DNA of 64,000 bases from Saccharina japonica (lineage: Eukaryota > Sar > Phaeophyceae > Laminariales > Laminariaceae): the NCBI GenBank assembly GCA_008828725.1, contig MEHQ01003132.1, positions 4,206-68,205 on the forward strand, read 5' to 3'. The position numbers and the translations under genes were made by a program. Under the pieces are notes generated by a model. That model was not told where the DNA came from and made no database searches. It saw only the letters and a list, made by a program, of their open reading frames with translations. Positions 1-12,300 of the stretch are shown piece after piece. Position 1 is the stretch's first letter, and each line of letters begins with the position of its first letter.

Positions 1-359
1 GGGAGATTCATTTTTTTGTTTGATCGGACAACCTATTGAAGTACTTAAGAGTAGTCAGCTCTGAGGTTTGTATGTTGGTGCTGGCCTAGAAGTGGCTGGC
101 TTGGTGGTTGCGCTTAGCAAGGGGCTACGTAGCCCCGGGGCATGTTGACAGGACCGACCACTTCGCACTATATAATGGCGGAGAAACGACTTTGATACCT
201 CTCTCTGGGGGGAGAAATCAGCCCCAGAGCAATTATCGCAGCAAACGAAAGCTCGATGAAATAGGTCTATTGTAAGGTGGGTAGACCACTTTCAGTACGA
301 GTATGGCCGGAGAAGAAAAACGAACTCTCTAGGGGGAGATCGCTGCCAGAGAGATCATC
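1..359. other. Gene-free stretch at the window edge
   Basis: I see no coding signal here. The sequence is unique-looking, with two similar purine-rich boxes near 205-230 and 325-350 (CTCTCTGGGGGGAG and CTCTCTAGGGGGAG). It ends where the first TIR element begins. Confidence 0.5.
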
Positions 360-660
360 CACACCTCGGACAGACAGATCATCTACAGATAGATCATCAT
401 CTAGATCATCTACAGATATATCATCATCTAGGTGAGCTACAGATAGATAATCTAGTTGCCCACCTGCCGTTGTGAGAGATTGTGCAGGATCTACATAGTA
501 CAGATCCAACCCAGGAAATGAGTGCTAGATCAGGCAGATTACACGGCTCCCACCCGGAAACATGAGCTAGATGATACAGACCAGGAATCTATCTGCCCTG
601 AAAGGTCTACTACTTACATGTAGATCATCAAGTTGGAATCGATTGTCTGTCCGAGGCGTA
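360..660. mobile_element. MITE with CCTCGGACAGA terminal inverted repeats (copy a)
   Basis: The left end reads ACACCTCGGACAGACAG and the right end, reverse complemented, reads ACGCCTCGGACAGACAA, giving terminal inverted repeats of about 17 bp around a 300 bp non-coding body. The core, with CCAACCCAGGAAA and GGCTCCCACCCGG-type boxes near 510-560, recurs in the copies at 29458, 34881 and, degraded, 11740. No transposase frame is present, so this is a non-autonomous DNA element. The superfamily cannot be set from the ends alone. The interior also holds short ATCATCTA-type repeats. Confidence 0.7.
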
Positions 661-819
661 GAATCATAGCAAAAACAAGGCTTCAAGAAAGTAGTCTATT
701 GGTGCTGACAGCCTTAAGTATGTAATGTTCTCGTTAGAAAGGACGACTAGTTGACTTGTTAACCCCCGCTCCCACCCCATATAAACTAAGCAAAACCTTT
801 CTATGTAATATCTGGAATG

Positions 820-945
820 GAATGGAAAAAACGTAATGAGCGCCCAAATGTTGGAGGTGTCTCTATTATATGGGACCAGGAACGGTGCTCTGTCTCGAAA
901 GAGATGCGCGAGCAACGGTCAAATGACTAGTGCAAGCAACAAATC
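820..945 (+). repeat. Dispersed repeat family R2, copy without C tail
   Basis: This segment, from GAAAAAACGTAATGAGCGCCC through GTCTCGAAAGAGATGCG to GCAAGCAACAAAT, matches 36300-36450, 40986-41140 and part of 12143-12222. Other copies continue into GAGTAC and a long C run; this one does not. No coding capacity is visible. Confidence 0.6.
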
Positions 946-949
946 AGAT

Positions 950-1203
950 TAATTCGCACCGCCTGTCCCAGTGCAAGAATCCGCCTCACAAGCGGTTCTT
1001 GGTAGGATGCAACTCACCCTTCATGCAACTCGCCCAACATCTCACCGCGTTTCACGCTTGGTGCAAGCAATTGTCTGCCTGGTATTAATAGCCGAAAACC
1101 CGACGTGCCCCGTTCCGGCATTGTAGAGACACGAGGGCCTAAGGTCATATGACTTCGACGTACGACCATGCATAATAATGAGCACACACACCCCCTCCCC
1201 CCC
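950..1203 (+). repeat. Dispersed repeat family R1, 5'-truncated copy
   Basis: The segment matches the last half of the longer copies at 3843-4350 and 12243-12755. Shared boxes include AAGCGGTTCTTGGTAGGATGC, CATGCAACTCGCCCAACA and CCCGGCATTGTAG-like sequence, and the copy ends in a C-rich tail at 1190-1205. It lacks the first half of the family consensus. Confidence 0.65.
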
Positions 1204-1785
1204 CGCTCGCCGCCTCTCAGGCGTACAAGACGAACACGGGTGGGAAAACAATAAAACGCAGCAAGGAGAGGGACGTGATGAAGCGCAAGAGCGTGACGTT
1301 CAAGAAGAAAACTACGACAGGATGAACAGATAGAAATCAATAATCAAGTTATTTCGACGCAAACAAACAAACTACTTGGAAATTAGAGTAAGGGAGGCTT
1401 TATCTGGTAGAAAAGGTAAAAAAAGGTTAAGAAAGCAACAAAGCGAAATTATTATCAATGATCAGAATCTTTCTTTTTGACTTTCGATCATCTATAATCC
1501 CCAAAGAAAAGCAGCGCAAAAACACAAAATACTAAAAGAACATAAACAGAAAAATAGCACTTCGAACTCTCAAAGCTCCAGGGTTGTTTAATCCAAAGAA
1601 GTGTTTTTCCTCTCAAAAAAAAAGCGCAATAAAAAAAAAAAGGCGAACGCGAATAAAAACAACCCTCGAGGACCCTTCCCCAAGAGGGAAAGTTAAATCA
1701 AGCCTTCGCCCGCCCGCCCACCCACAGTAGTGGTAGTGGTAATGGTAGTGGTGGTAGTGGTGGTACCGCATAACAACGCAAGATA
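1204..1785. other. Gene-free AT-rich stretch
   Basis: No gene is visible. The region contains A runs near 1615-1640 and a GGT/AGT trinucleotide patch at 1725-1765. Open frames here follow base composition and show no protein family. Confidence 0.5.
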
Positions 1786-1839
1786 GCACACCCCGGTGAT
1801 ATTTTTTTTGATGAGTAAAAAAAATATCACAGGGTGTGC
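1786..1839. repeat. Perfect-looking hairpin
   Basis: GCACACCC-GGTGATATTTTTTTT is followed by a 7-base loop and then its near-complement AAAAAAAATATCAC-GGGTGTGC. The stem is about 22 bp with one mismatch. A second C-rich inverted segment follows at 1855-1885. It could be a small foldback element or a transcript hairpin. It has no T tract in the position expected of a bacterial terminator and the context is eukaryotic. Confidence 0.6.
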
Positions 1840-1889
1840 TGTTTGTGAGGGGGGGTGCTGTATAACGCACCCCGGGTGATACCGGTAAC

Positions 1890-2420
1890 AGTGGGTTAGT
1901 TTGATTTGGTATGGTATGGTTGCTTTGGTTGATTTTTCGGCTGGTTGGTTGGTTGGCTGGTATATTTTGGTTGTTGGTTGGTTCGCTTGGTTGGTTGGTT
2001 GGTATATTTTGGTTGTTGGTTGGTTCGCTTGGTTGGTTGGTTGGTACAGTTTGTTTGGTTGGTTGGTGCAGTTCCGTTGGTTGGCTGGCTGATATGATTG
2101 GTTGGTTTGCTGGTTCGGTTGGTTGGTTGGTTTAGTATAGGTTTGGTGTGGTTTGGTTGGTTGGTTTGATTGGCTGTTTGGTACAGTTTGGTTGGTCGTT
2201 TGGTTGGTTAGTTTGTATGGATTGGTTGTTAGCTAGTTGGTTGGTTCGGTTGGTTGGTACAGTTTGGTTGGTTGGTTGGTTGGTTGGCTGGCTGATATGA
2301 TTGGTTGGCTGGCTAGTTCGGTTGGTTTGGTATAGCTTTGGTGTGGTTTGATTGGTCGGTTGGTTGGTTGGTTGATTTGATTGGCTGGTTGGATGGTCAG
2401 CTTGGTTACTTTAGTTGGCT
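1890..2420. repeat. (GGTT)n satellite, degenerate
   Basis: About 530 bp built mostly of GGTT units broken by short variants, with longer period copies such as TGGTTGTTGGTTGGTTCGC seen twice at 1965-2040. Long open frames on both strands are simple consequences of this repeat. Confidence 0.85.
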
Positions 2421-3842
2421 GGCCATCGATGCAGCTAGAGGCGGCGGCCATGGTGGGGGGGAGGAGTATTTTTGTATTTTTGTTACGCGCCTTGGGCGCA
2501 CCCACACACCCACACAACGAGTATTCTAATACTGAGGCATCCCACGGCAACAACGCCTCCGGAAGGCTTGGGAAATAAGCTCGTCTTCAAGGACCGCTGT
2601 TCGCGGGATCTACCACCAATGAGCCTCAATAGTGTTTGTGGAGTTTCTTGGCCTTCGGAGGAGACATTATGGGGTAAACGTGGGACACGCAACCGGTAGA
2701 GGTGTCCCATTGAGAGCTCGGCCGGTCGCTCGTTATCCTACTTCTCTCCTGTAGACAACAGCCACGATAAAAGTCGGCATCCGCTAGACTGACTGTGAGG
2801 CAGTTCAGGAGACAGCGAGGCGAGGGCTACGAAACAGAACCGGCGGGGGCTATCCTTGGCTTTTGGTCTGGCGTCGTCATCTCACCTCTCTCACGACAGG
2901 CCATCGCTCCAGCGGCTCTCCGACCCCAGCGAAAACGATCTCCTCGAAAACTCCCGCCTCCGTCCTGGTGGGGTGAAGACGTTTAAAAAAAAACGCCGTT
3001 TAATGCCTCCACCTTCTGCACGATGGCTGGTCTACGGCCCTGCCTACCAGGGGCTACCATCACGATATTGAGCCAGATAAACATGCCAACCTCTCTTTAA
3101 CAACCAACACAACATTATATTGTAAGCAATCTCTCACTTTAATCACGAAATAAATGGCAGGGGGGGCTAGGTCGGGGCCGAACCCGGGGGGAAAACATGC
3201 CACCTCACTCACGTCAAGTCGGTGCGGGAAGCGTGGCTTAGAATCACGGCGGGCGCTAGAGCAAGTCGACGGTATTTCCCCATCGCGGCGCCCCCCACAC
3301 CGACTGACGCACGCTTGAAAACATTAATTGCAGAAGGTTCGAATGCTACAGTACAGCAGTAGGCTCTCTCTGGGCACCGAGGTCGGCACGGCGTATACGC
3401 CACACTGGCACGGTCTGCTATCGATAAAATCTCGATCTAACGCGAGGTTTCAGCCTCCCTTCCTCTCTCTCCCTCCCCCGCCCCCCCCGACTGCCTATTC
3501 GATACGTTTCTCTCTCGTGTGTCTTTCGCTGCTTACCTCTGTCGTTCTTTACTCACAGAAGTATCTCTCTGCCCCCTTCCCCCCCCTCTCTTTGAACGTT
3601 ATTTACATTGTATCTTTCCCTGCATATTTAAACCATCTATATACGTTCCGTTTATGTGCCAGGTATCTTCCTACCCTCCTCCCCCCTTTCTGACATGTCT
3701 TATTTTCCCATCTGTCTCCCTACATACCAGCGTACGTCTCTACGAGCAGCTCAATACAAACAAAACAAGTACACTTGTCTACAGCAGTATACATCTCCCA
3801 CCCTCTCCTCCCTCCCTTTCCCTCCCCATTATATATGAATAC
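2421..3842. other. Gene-free region with a pyrimidine-rich tract
   Basis: No gene is recognised. 2430-3070 is ordinary unique-looking sequence. 3450-3835 is strongly C/T-rich on the plus strand with several CCCCCC runs, so the open frames there are composition artefacts. Confidence 0.5.
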
Positions 3843-4350
3843 ATAGGCTAGGTTGGTGTCGGTTGCCGACGACGCTGTAAAACACGCCTCTCACCGCGTG
3901 AGCTAGACAACCAGGGTGCCGTTTACCTTGTCTTTTTGGCGGTCACCACGGCTGGCGGTCGAGTTAGATCATTTGTGCGGGGTGGAAAACCTTAACTCCG
4001 CACAAGCGGATTAATTATCGTATCACGTAGTGTGTATATGATGAGGCATCCTCGAGGCAGTTACATAGGGTTCCCATTGCTGTCTCTATAAGCGGCCACA
4101 CCAGAAAACAAATCAATTAATTCGAAGCTGCTGTCCAGTGCAAGTCCACCTCATAAGCGGTTCTTATTAATAGTAGGATGCAGCTCACCCATCATGCAAC
4201 TCGCCCAACACCTCACGGCGTTTCGCGCTTGGTGAAAGCAATGTCTGTCTGGTCGGTGAAAACCCGACATGCTCCGTCCCGGCATTGTAGGGATGCGAGG
4301 GTCTATGGTCATACGACTACGGCCATGTATGACATGAGTTTACCCCCCCG
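3843..4350 (+). repeat. Dispersed repeat family R1, near full length
   Basis: This is a 505 bp copy. The 5' part begins near TAGGCTAGGTTGGTGTCGG and includes AGCTAGACAACCAGGGTGCC. The middle has TGTGCGGGGTGGA and TATCACGTAGTGTG. The 3' part has CATGCAACTCGCCCAACACC and CATACGACTACGGCCATG, then ends ACATGAGTTTA and a C-rich run. The other long plus copy is 12243-12755 and the long minus copy is 37545-38135. There is no open frame of interest. The shared 3' end with variable 5' ends suggests spread by reverse transcription (inference). Confidence 0.75.
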
Positions 4351-5934
4351 CCCCGCCGAGAAGCTCCCTTAGACGAAGGAAGCAAGATTGCGCTCATTCA
4401 CGACGACGTCTGTTGGTGGCAAAAAATACGAGGATAACTCACTCCTCCCTCCCCCCCTCCCTCCCTCCCTCTCGTCTCAACTCCGCTGCCACCGCCGCCA
4501 CCACTACGACCACCACCGAGCTGTTGTGTGACATCTAGGAGTATCTCCGCCGCAGTTGGCTCGACGTCGTCCGGAAGTGGGTAGAAGGAGGGTGGCATGG
4601 AGAGGCCGGGACCTCTGGACGCTATGAGGCTGGTCGTGCAGCAGCGGTTGGTAACCGCCACGTACCTTTGTTGTAGTTTAGTACAGAGTTTTCACAGCGA
4701 AGGAGGTCGAGACAGCGTGGGTGGTGGTAGTGGCGGTGGTGGTGGGTGGTGGTGGTGGTAGTGGTGGCGATGATGGTGTTGGTGCGCATTCAGAACTGAA
4801 AAGCATATACCACTCTAATTCCAAGTAGTTTGTCCCCATATATGTGGGACCAGTTCTTGAGGGGTTACATCGTTTTTGTTTTACTTCATATTAGTACAGA
4901 GCTCCTCAAAGCGACCACCCTCAGAAAAAAATTGGTGCACATTCAGAACTGAAAAAGTTATCCCACACTAATTCCGAGTAGTTTGTCCCCAAAAACGGGG
5001 GACGGGTTCGTAAGTTTTTCGCGTTTGTTTTAGATCTTTCGCGTCTCGATGGTGTGTCGAGGGGACGGTTGTCTGCAGCTGCACTTTCTCTTACAGCACT
5101 CGTATGGAGCCATTCGAAAAAAACCCCAAATCATTCCCTGGGTATGTACGTATATACTTGATTGCGAAGGGCTGGAGATTGAAGTTCATGTTTACTCCAC
5201 GTCGACTGCCGATTGGTGTCAGATTGTCATGTTCCGGATGGCGGCCAGAGATTCCACGGCAGTACGTAGTGAAATGCCACATGATATAAAGACAGAATAC
5301 CGTACTGCTGCGATAATGAGCACGGCACCACCGCACGAGGTACGAGAAGTGATGCTTCGCTTAGTCGAGGAGGGAACACGGACAGCATCGACAGCATCAC
5401 GCCAGCATCAACACCTCACTTCGTATGGATGCGAGCATAGAGCATCCAGTACGAGTACGACTGCTGTACGACGTGGTAATCGTACTGGATCAAGAACAAG
5501 ATGAGATAAGCAAGGGGTCAATATAAATATTGTTACGTGTTGCAGTCGGAGAATATGTGTTGGGATCGCGAGTGTGCTCAGCGCTACCACCACCAAGCCA
5601 TGAGAGCAACACATGCCACGCATACACTCACAGCGATGAGCGTATGATGTACGTAACCCCTCTCATTGCCGGAGTGCAAGTCAGTGGTGCCGTGCCGTGC
5701 CGTGCGTGCGCCTTGGGTGTTTCGCGTGTCGTGCTGAATTTATACGCCCCGGGTTATACATGCTCCACATATCATGTGGAAACCCCAGTCCCGAAATGCA
5801 GGCAGCGGCAAGCAACTGGCAACCCCTCAAGAACAAGCAGCATCATCCGGGGAGAAGCCATGAATATCACACAGAGCAACCGACCGCCCTTCCCCTGGGG
5901 CCGTGACAACCACCGGGGGGCGTCGACGGCAAGC
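4351..5934. other. Gene-free region with GGT microsatellite
   Basis: No gene is recognised upstream of the putative first pirin exon. 4700-4775 is a GGT/AGT trinucleotide repeat. Two copies of short repeat R3 lie at 4782-4867 and 4932-5011. 5040-5930 contains open frames without recognisable protein features. If the pirin model is right, its promoter and 5' UTR should lie in the last few hundred bases here, but I see no clear TATA or initiator. Confidence 0.45.
4782..5011 (+). repeat. Two direct copies of short dispersed repeat R3
   Basis: Each copy is about 80 bp: CATTCAGAACTGAAAA, then CTAATTCCAAGTAGTTTGTC or a one-base variant, then a GGACCAGTTCTT-type box. The same repeat occurs at 6627-6706 and 43348-43412 in reverse, and at 50368-50441 in forward orientation. 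Confidence 0.7.
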
Positions 5935-8900
5935 ATGCGGATGGTGCTGGCGGTCGCGTTAGCGATGATGTCAACCTCTCTGGCTTGGGTGTCTCCTGTA
6001 TCGTTTCAGGTATGACGTTTCTGCGCTGCCTGCTGGTCATAGCAGTCCAGGCCCCTCGCCGTGTTGCAACGGGACGCGGGGGGGGGGGGGGGAGGCAAGT
6101 ACGGGTGGTTGTTGGCTGTGGTTAGCTAGTGTGGAAGCGAGGCTGGTATTGTTGCTGTAGAAAAGCCTCGCACGGCAGCACAGTCAAGGTTCAGGTTAGA
6201 GCTCTTTTGAGAGCTGTGATAGTGATAGCCGCTGCTATGCCCTGGCCGATGAGGTTGCACCGCTTCTTCTGTTGCTGTGCCGTCGTGTCATACCACTCTG
6301 TCCGGAAATATAATAAACGTTCAGGTATCAAGATTCGTACCCAAAGGGACCTTATATTTCCGCACAGAGTGATTTAACATGCTATCATACGTACCCAGCA
6401 GTTTGCAGTAGTAGCAGCGTGTCGTATCATATCATACCTACTGCTGTTGTAGATCATACCTGAGCATATCATATCTGACGTCGGTTCTGTTTACGTACGT
6501 ACCTGTATCGTTTACCAGTTTATACTTATACTTCTCGTACGTACACATAGCCAGGCGTCGTCGAATTCAGCAGTACGCGGCAGCATTACGCGGCAGCAGT
6601 ACGTGTATTTAAGAATTTGGGAGTTAACCCCTTAAGAACTGGTCCTAAATATTTGGGGACAAACTACTTGGAATGAGTGTAGCATATATTTTTCAGTTCT
6701 GAATGGGTTACGAATTTCGGGCTCGATTTTTGGACGAACATAATCATGTGACCATTTATATACTGAAATTAGGATGGTGCACACCCTGCCTCAATAAGAA
6801 TTCGAGCCTGGCCCAAAATAGGAAAATCGGTGTCGCATACTCGTATATATTATACGTACCTGATACTACTGCTGTACAGCGGCAGTATGGGGTGTTTTCG
6901 TCTGCTTGTTCGGCTGGCCGATGCATCTACTCGGCAATGCAAGGCACGCCGTCGCTGCCACCCCTGCAGTTTATTTATCTACCTCTCCAACCGCACTGCG
7001 GCACTGGAATTGGGACGCGGACCGCGCCTCTCTTCATGCCCGACGACCGATGATGAGGATTATTAATAGGAGAGTTCCCAGTTCCCAGGATGTTCGAGAT
7101 TCGAGTCACCGCAAGCGGATGCGCAATGTACATACGATCTGCGATATAACTTCACAGAGCTGTGATATGTGGATACTGCACCAGGTCCCCCTCCCCTTTC
7201 ATAGATTAACAGTACCGCCGTAATGTCTGCAAGTTCAAGGTCACACCCAAGGTCTGTCACTCCGTTCGTGCAGACCCGAGGTACCGACCATTCTCGGGGT
7301 GTACTCCTCACCACAGCCACACAAGAGAGACCCTGCTTGGGGGCGTCCCCCTCACATTGACGAGATGTCGATTATTTTCATTTCATCACCAACCAGCAAC
7401 AAAATGTGATAACGCTTCCCGCTGCTCCCATATGCTTCGCCCCCCCACCCACCCCCACTCTCCTCCTCCCCTCCCGCCCCCTCATTTCCCCCCAGGCTAA
7501 CCCAACCGGGCGGAGTAGCACGCCTCCGCAACGAACCAGCCCCACCGCCACCGCCACCACCACCACAAGCGGCCGGGTGACCCCCTTCTCCGCCAGCGTC
7601 GGCCCAAACCCATCCTCCAATCAAGGGGCTCTCTCGGCCCGCGGCAGCTGTTTCAACGGACACGCGCTTCGGTCGGTGCCGGAATCCAACGGTCCTGACG
7701 AGGATCGGGAGGGTGAACGGGGGAGAGGACGCGGGCGCGACGGTGGCGGTGGCGGGGGCGTGAGCGGTTTGGAGGCTGCCGTTCATTTTTTCCCCAGGTG
7801 GGAATTCCAGAGATAAGGGGGAGGGGGGGGGCGGGGGGCGGGGGGCGGGGAGGGGGAGTGTACTCATGCCGTGCATGGCCGTAGTCGTATGACGATAGAC
7901 CCTCGCATCCCTACAATACCGGGACGGAGCACGTTAGGTTTTCACCAACCAGGCAGACATGGTTTGCATCAAGCGCGAAGCGCCGTGAGATGTTGAGCGA
8001 GTCGCATGAAGGGTGAGCTGTATCCTACTGAGAACCGCTTGTGAGGCGGACGTGCATGTGGACGACACTTGCAATTAATTGGTTTTATTCCCGGTACTTA
8101 TTTGTTGCTTGAGAACTAACCCTAAGGGGGGGGAGGTATTCATGTTGTTGCGCCTTAGTCGTTTTACCATTGACCACGCAACCACTTTCGAGACGGGGTG
8201 GAGAGGGTTGTGGTGGATTGGGAACCGAACAAATAATGATCCAGGAGTGGTTGTGAGAGATACTTACGAGTGGGCGTGTTTGTTTATAGTCTGGGCGTGG
8301 TTAATTTTCCTCCAGTGCAGCAGCGTGAAATATACATTTTTGCACCTGGTATTTTGTTTGCCTGGCATGTGGATTGTCGACCGCGACAGGTTCAAGAGAA
8401 AGCGAAAGTCGGGCGAGGAGAGGGGACCTCCCGTGTACCGCAGCGTGATGCAGACGGTCAGGTTGGCTCGATTCCCGGTGTGGCCCATCCAAAACGGTGA
8501 GCATAGGAGTCATAAAAAATAATCGTATTACTGTATACGTAAAGTACCCGTACTGTCTATCCATTGTTACGTATATATGTAGTTCAGATTCCAGCCGTTC
8601 GTTAGATTTCGGCGTTCGTTTTAGTTTTCGGCCATTTTTTTTTTTGCGTTTCCGCTTTTTATAGTAGATAGTGCCACAGGAATGGTGGTATGGTCCTTTG
8701 CAGCAGCAGCACCAGCAGCATCAAGCAGTGTTACCCCCTTTGGAAGTTCAGAAGGAGAAAATGAAAGAAAGACGAAACAAAACCGACGATATCAGCACCT
8801 CCTCGATTCGTCGCGAGTCGACGAGGGAAGAAAGGGCTCAAGTCTCCTCATGATAAAAAAAATGCAAGGCACAGACCGTAGTAGGAAGGGGGGAGGAGAA

Positions 8901-9308
8901 CCTGCTGTGTGGCCCCAGATCTGAATCACGACAAGCAGGGAGAGAGAAAGGCATGGCGAAGATTCTTAATGGGATGAGAAAACTCCCCAAAAAACAAACA
9001 CGAAGCGAACACTGGCTGCTAGGTTAGGGGATGGCGATTTGAATGCCCGGGCGAGAATGCATGGAGCTGTACGTTACGCGCGCAGTGTGGTATGGTGAGA
9101 GTACTGATAATGCTGTGCGCTCACTTTCGACGTTTGGCACTGCCTCACTTCTCGCCCCTAAGGGTTACTATTAGTAAAATAGCTCTAATCACACGCCGTC
9201 AACCGTAGGTATCCAATTCTTTGAATGTCTGTCTCTCTTGTTGTCTGCGTCTTGCTGTTTCTGTCTGTCTGCCTGCCTGCCTGTTTGTGTGTCTGTCTGC
9301 CTGCCTGC

Positions 9309-9339
<31 letters not shown>

Positions 9340-12300
9340 CTTCTCTGTCTGTCTGCCTGCCTGTCTGTCTGCCTGCCTGTCTGCCTGCCTGCCTGTCTGT
9401 CTGCCTGCCTCTCTGTCTGTCTGCACTCCTGCCTGTCTGCCTGGTCTGTCTCTGTTTCTCGTATATGTGCCCGTCTGCCTCTTGTCTGCCTCTGTCTGCC
9501 TGTGTCTTCGCCAGGGTTGTTCTTCACACTGCTCGACCTGCTCCGCCTGCGCAAGCTCGCCTTGTCGCTGGAGGAACTGTGGGGCGGCCGCGTGGGCGTC
9601 CTCAGCCCCCCCAACCCCCAGGCGACAGACCCCTTCGTGCTTCTGGCGCACCACCGCCACACTTTCTGGCCTCTTGACCCCGTCCGAGTCGCGCAGAAGT
9701 TCATCGTCCCGGAAGGGTTCCCGGCCCACCCCCACCGTGGGTTCCAGACCGTCACATACGTCATGAAGGTGAGCGTATATATAATAGGAGTTCGACCGTC
9801 GCGAGGGGGCGTTTTGTTTCCGTGGGTGAGGGAGGGAAAGGCGAAAAGGCTACGAGTACGTAGGAGACCCGTCTTTTGGCCGCGCGTCAAGGCCTATTTT
9901 GGCCGTAGTATACTAGTTTTAAGTGTAGGCGGCGGTCAGTCAAGGGGTCTATTTTCACAGTAGTATACTAGTTTTAGTGTAGGTTCGGTCAGTCAAGATG
10001 TCAAACCGTGGTCTCTTATCATCGCTTGGAAAAGGACATGATTTGTTTTTGTATTTTTCACCTGAGCTCAAGCGCCTCGTGTGGTGGGGCAACTTACAAA
10101 AGTCGAGAGCGCTTCACTACCCCCCCCGCCGCCCCCGCCGCCGCTGCGACTGTATATTAGGGGATTGTCCTCCGTTTTAGGAAGCCCAGCCATGCGTGCG
10201 GGAAATATCTCCCGGCACGAACAAAAAACGCGCGCCTTCTTTGGCTTGACTTGATGTGACAATCCTGACTTGATTCTGCATCCCGTGACTTTCTTCTACA
10301 ATTGACATCAGGGTGGAATGGTCCACCGAGATTCGATGGGCATCAAGCAGCAGTACGGCGCAGGACAAGTCCAGTGGATGAGCGCCGGACGAGGCATTAT
10401 TCACGAGGAGATGTGGGACGTGAAAGACTGGGAAAAGGCCGACGCCGAACTCTACCAGATCTGGGTGAGGACTGAGAACTGAGGACCGTTTTTTTTTTCG
10501 CCCTCTTTCAGTCCCATGGGACCCAGATTTTAGCAGTGTTGTATGACTTGGCGCTACTTCGACAACATGATTGATAGGCCACGCATGTGAAGAACCCTTT
10601 GTTAGATCTTCATTCTAAGAAATTTCCCAGACCTTCGGGACTGGGGTTCGGGTTAGTTTTATCGTTTATATCAAGTATAACCACCTTGACGAAGCTGGAC
10701 CAAAAACTATACAGCCCTCGTTTTTAGGGGGGCTGGGCACTTGGCAGCCTCAATCACTAGGTATTATCTGGCTGCGTCAACAAACAGTATACTGGATTGC
10801 ATCAGTATACTGATTATCTCGCAGGCGCATCATGAAAGACTCTCATATTTGATGCTACTCCGTCACTCTTACCACTGGGGCATAGGGTAGTAAGCTCTCA
10901 CCAGCTAGCGTAGGACAGAAAGCATATAACTCCCCTCCTCTCTCCTCTCTTCCCTCCTATCTCCCCCTGCAACGCATTTTAATAGGTTTCCGTAGTATAT
11001 TACGGCGTGTTTCTTGGACGTACTTAATATCCAATATACTGGCAGTATATACTGACATATCTACTGGCAGGCTCAAACAGCAGATAGTTATTGTCAGCAG
11101 ACGGTTGTCAGTACATACTGTGCCAGTACCCAGCCCTACGAGTACAGTACTCGTTTTTTGTTGTGAATGGGGTTAGGGTTAAGGTTTAAAGTCAAGCATG
11201 TTTCAACCATGTTCTCGAGGGTGGGCCAATATCTATACAGCCACTATTTTGGTTTTGCGTTCTAAAACTCCCGTGCGTATGTTCATTCCAACAGGTGAAC
11301 CTTCCGGGCTCGTTGAAGATGACCCGGCCGAGAATTCAGCTGGCGGGGAAGGACACGGAGTCTCCCCTCCCCATCGTGCACCCCTCCAAAGGAACGGATG
11401 TCGTCGTCGTCGCCGGAGAGGTAAAAATCTTAAACCTTGGTACCATTCCACACACCGAACAGATGACGCGTGTTTGCCTTACAGGGGTGGCGCTTAATGT
11501 TTCTGAGGCGTCTCACTTGATTATAGTATAGGAACTCTATACCTCACCCCCAAAAAACTGATTTTGAGAAAAGCTAAAAGTGCAACCTAATGGAACAATC
11601 CCAAACCCTAGGCATACCACGAGTAATATTTGAAAACGCTAATTTTAGTCCAAACGCTATTGGGTTAAGGAGCCCGGTCAGTCGGAAATATTTGCCCCAT
11701 GAGGCAAAAAAAAGTGCTACGTACCCCTATGGTATCGCGCGTCAGATCACGACGATCGAGATCACCTAGATCCTATTCTGCCGTTTAGAATTGTTGTGCG
11801 ATATCTGTATTGTGCACCACTGCAGGTCCAACCCAGGAAACGTGTGCTAGATCCTGCAGATTTTAAGGCTCCCACCCGGAAACAAGCTAGATGATACCGA
11901 GCAGGAATCTACCTGCTCGGAAAATATCTAGATGTGAAGTGGGAACAGGTGATCCGTCCGTCTGTGCAATATTTTCTTTCCCTGAGGACACGGCATTTTT
12001 TATTCCCGGTAGTTCTCATTTCGACGTGATGGTGGCCCATTTTGTTACTTGATTCGTCCCCACTCCCTTAACGCCCACCCCTAACCACCCCTCCCTCCCT
12101 TAACCCTCCCTTATACCCCCCGCCCCTGTTACCCCCCCCCAATTGCTCCGTCTCGAAAGGGATGCGTGGTCAATGGTCAAATGACTAAGGCAAGCAACAA
12201 ATGAGTACGCCCCCCCCCCCCCCCTATAAATATATTATTATATTTATAGGTTGGGTTGGCGTCGGTTGGCAACGACGCTGTAAAACACGCCACTCGCTGC

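Noticed and set aside
1901-2553. Several open frames on both strands
   Set aside because: They are translations of the GGTT repeat, rich in Gly, Trp, Leu and Val or in Gln, Pro, Thr and Asn, with no domain.
7352-7876. 174-codon minus frame and opposed 136-codon plus frame
   Set aside because: Both are Gly/Pro/Ala-rich products of GC-rich intron DNA ending in a repeat; no start context, domain or splice logic.
9189-9890. Long Arg/Gln/Asp-rich minus frame and Cys/Leu-rich plus frames
   Set aside because: They read through the CTGT/CTGC repeat; only the plus frame after 9515 is coding, as pirin exon 3.
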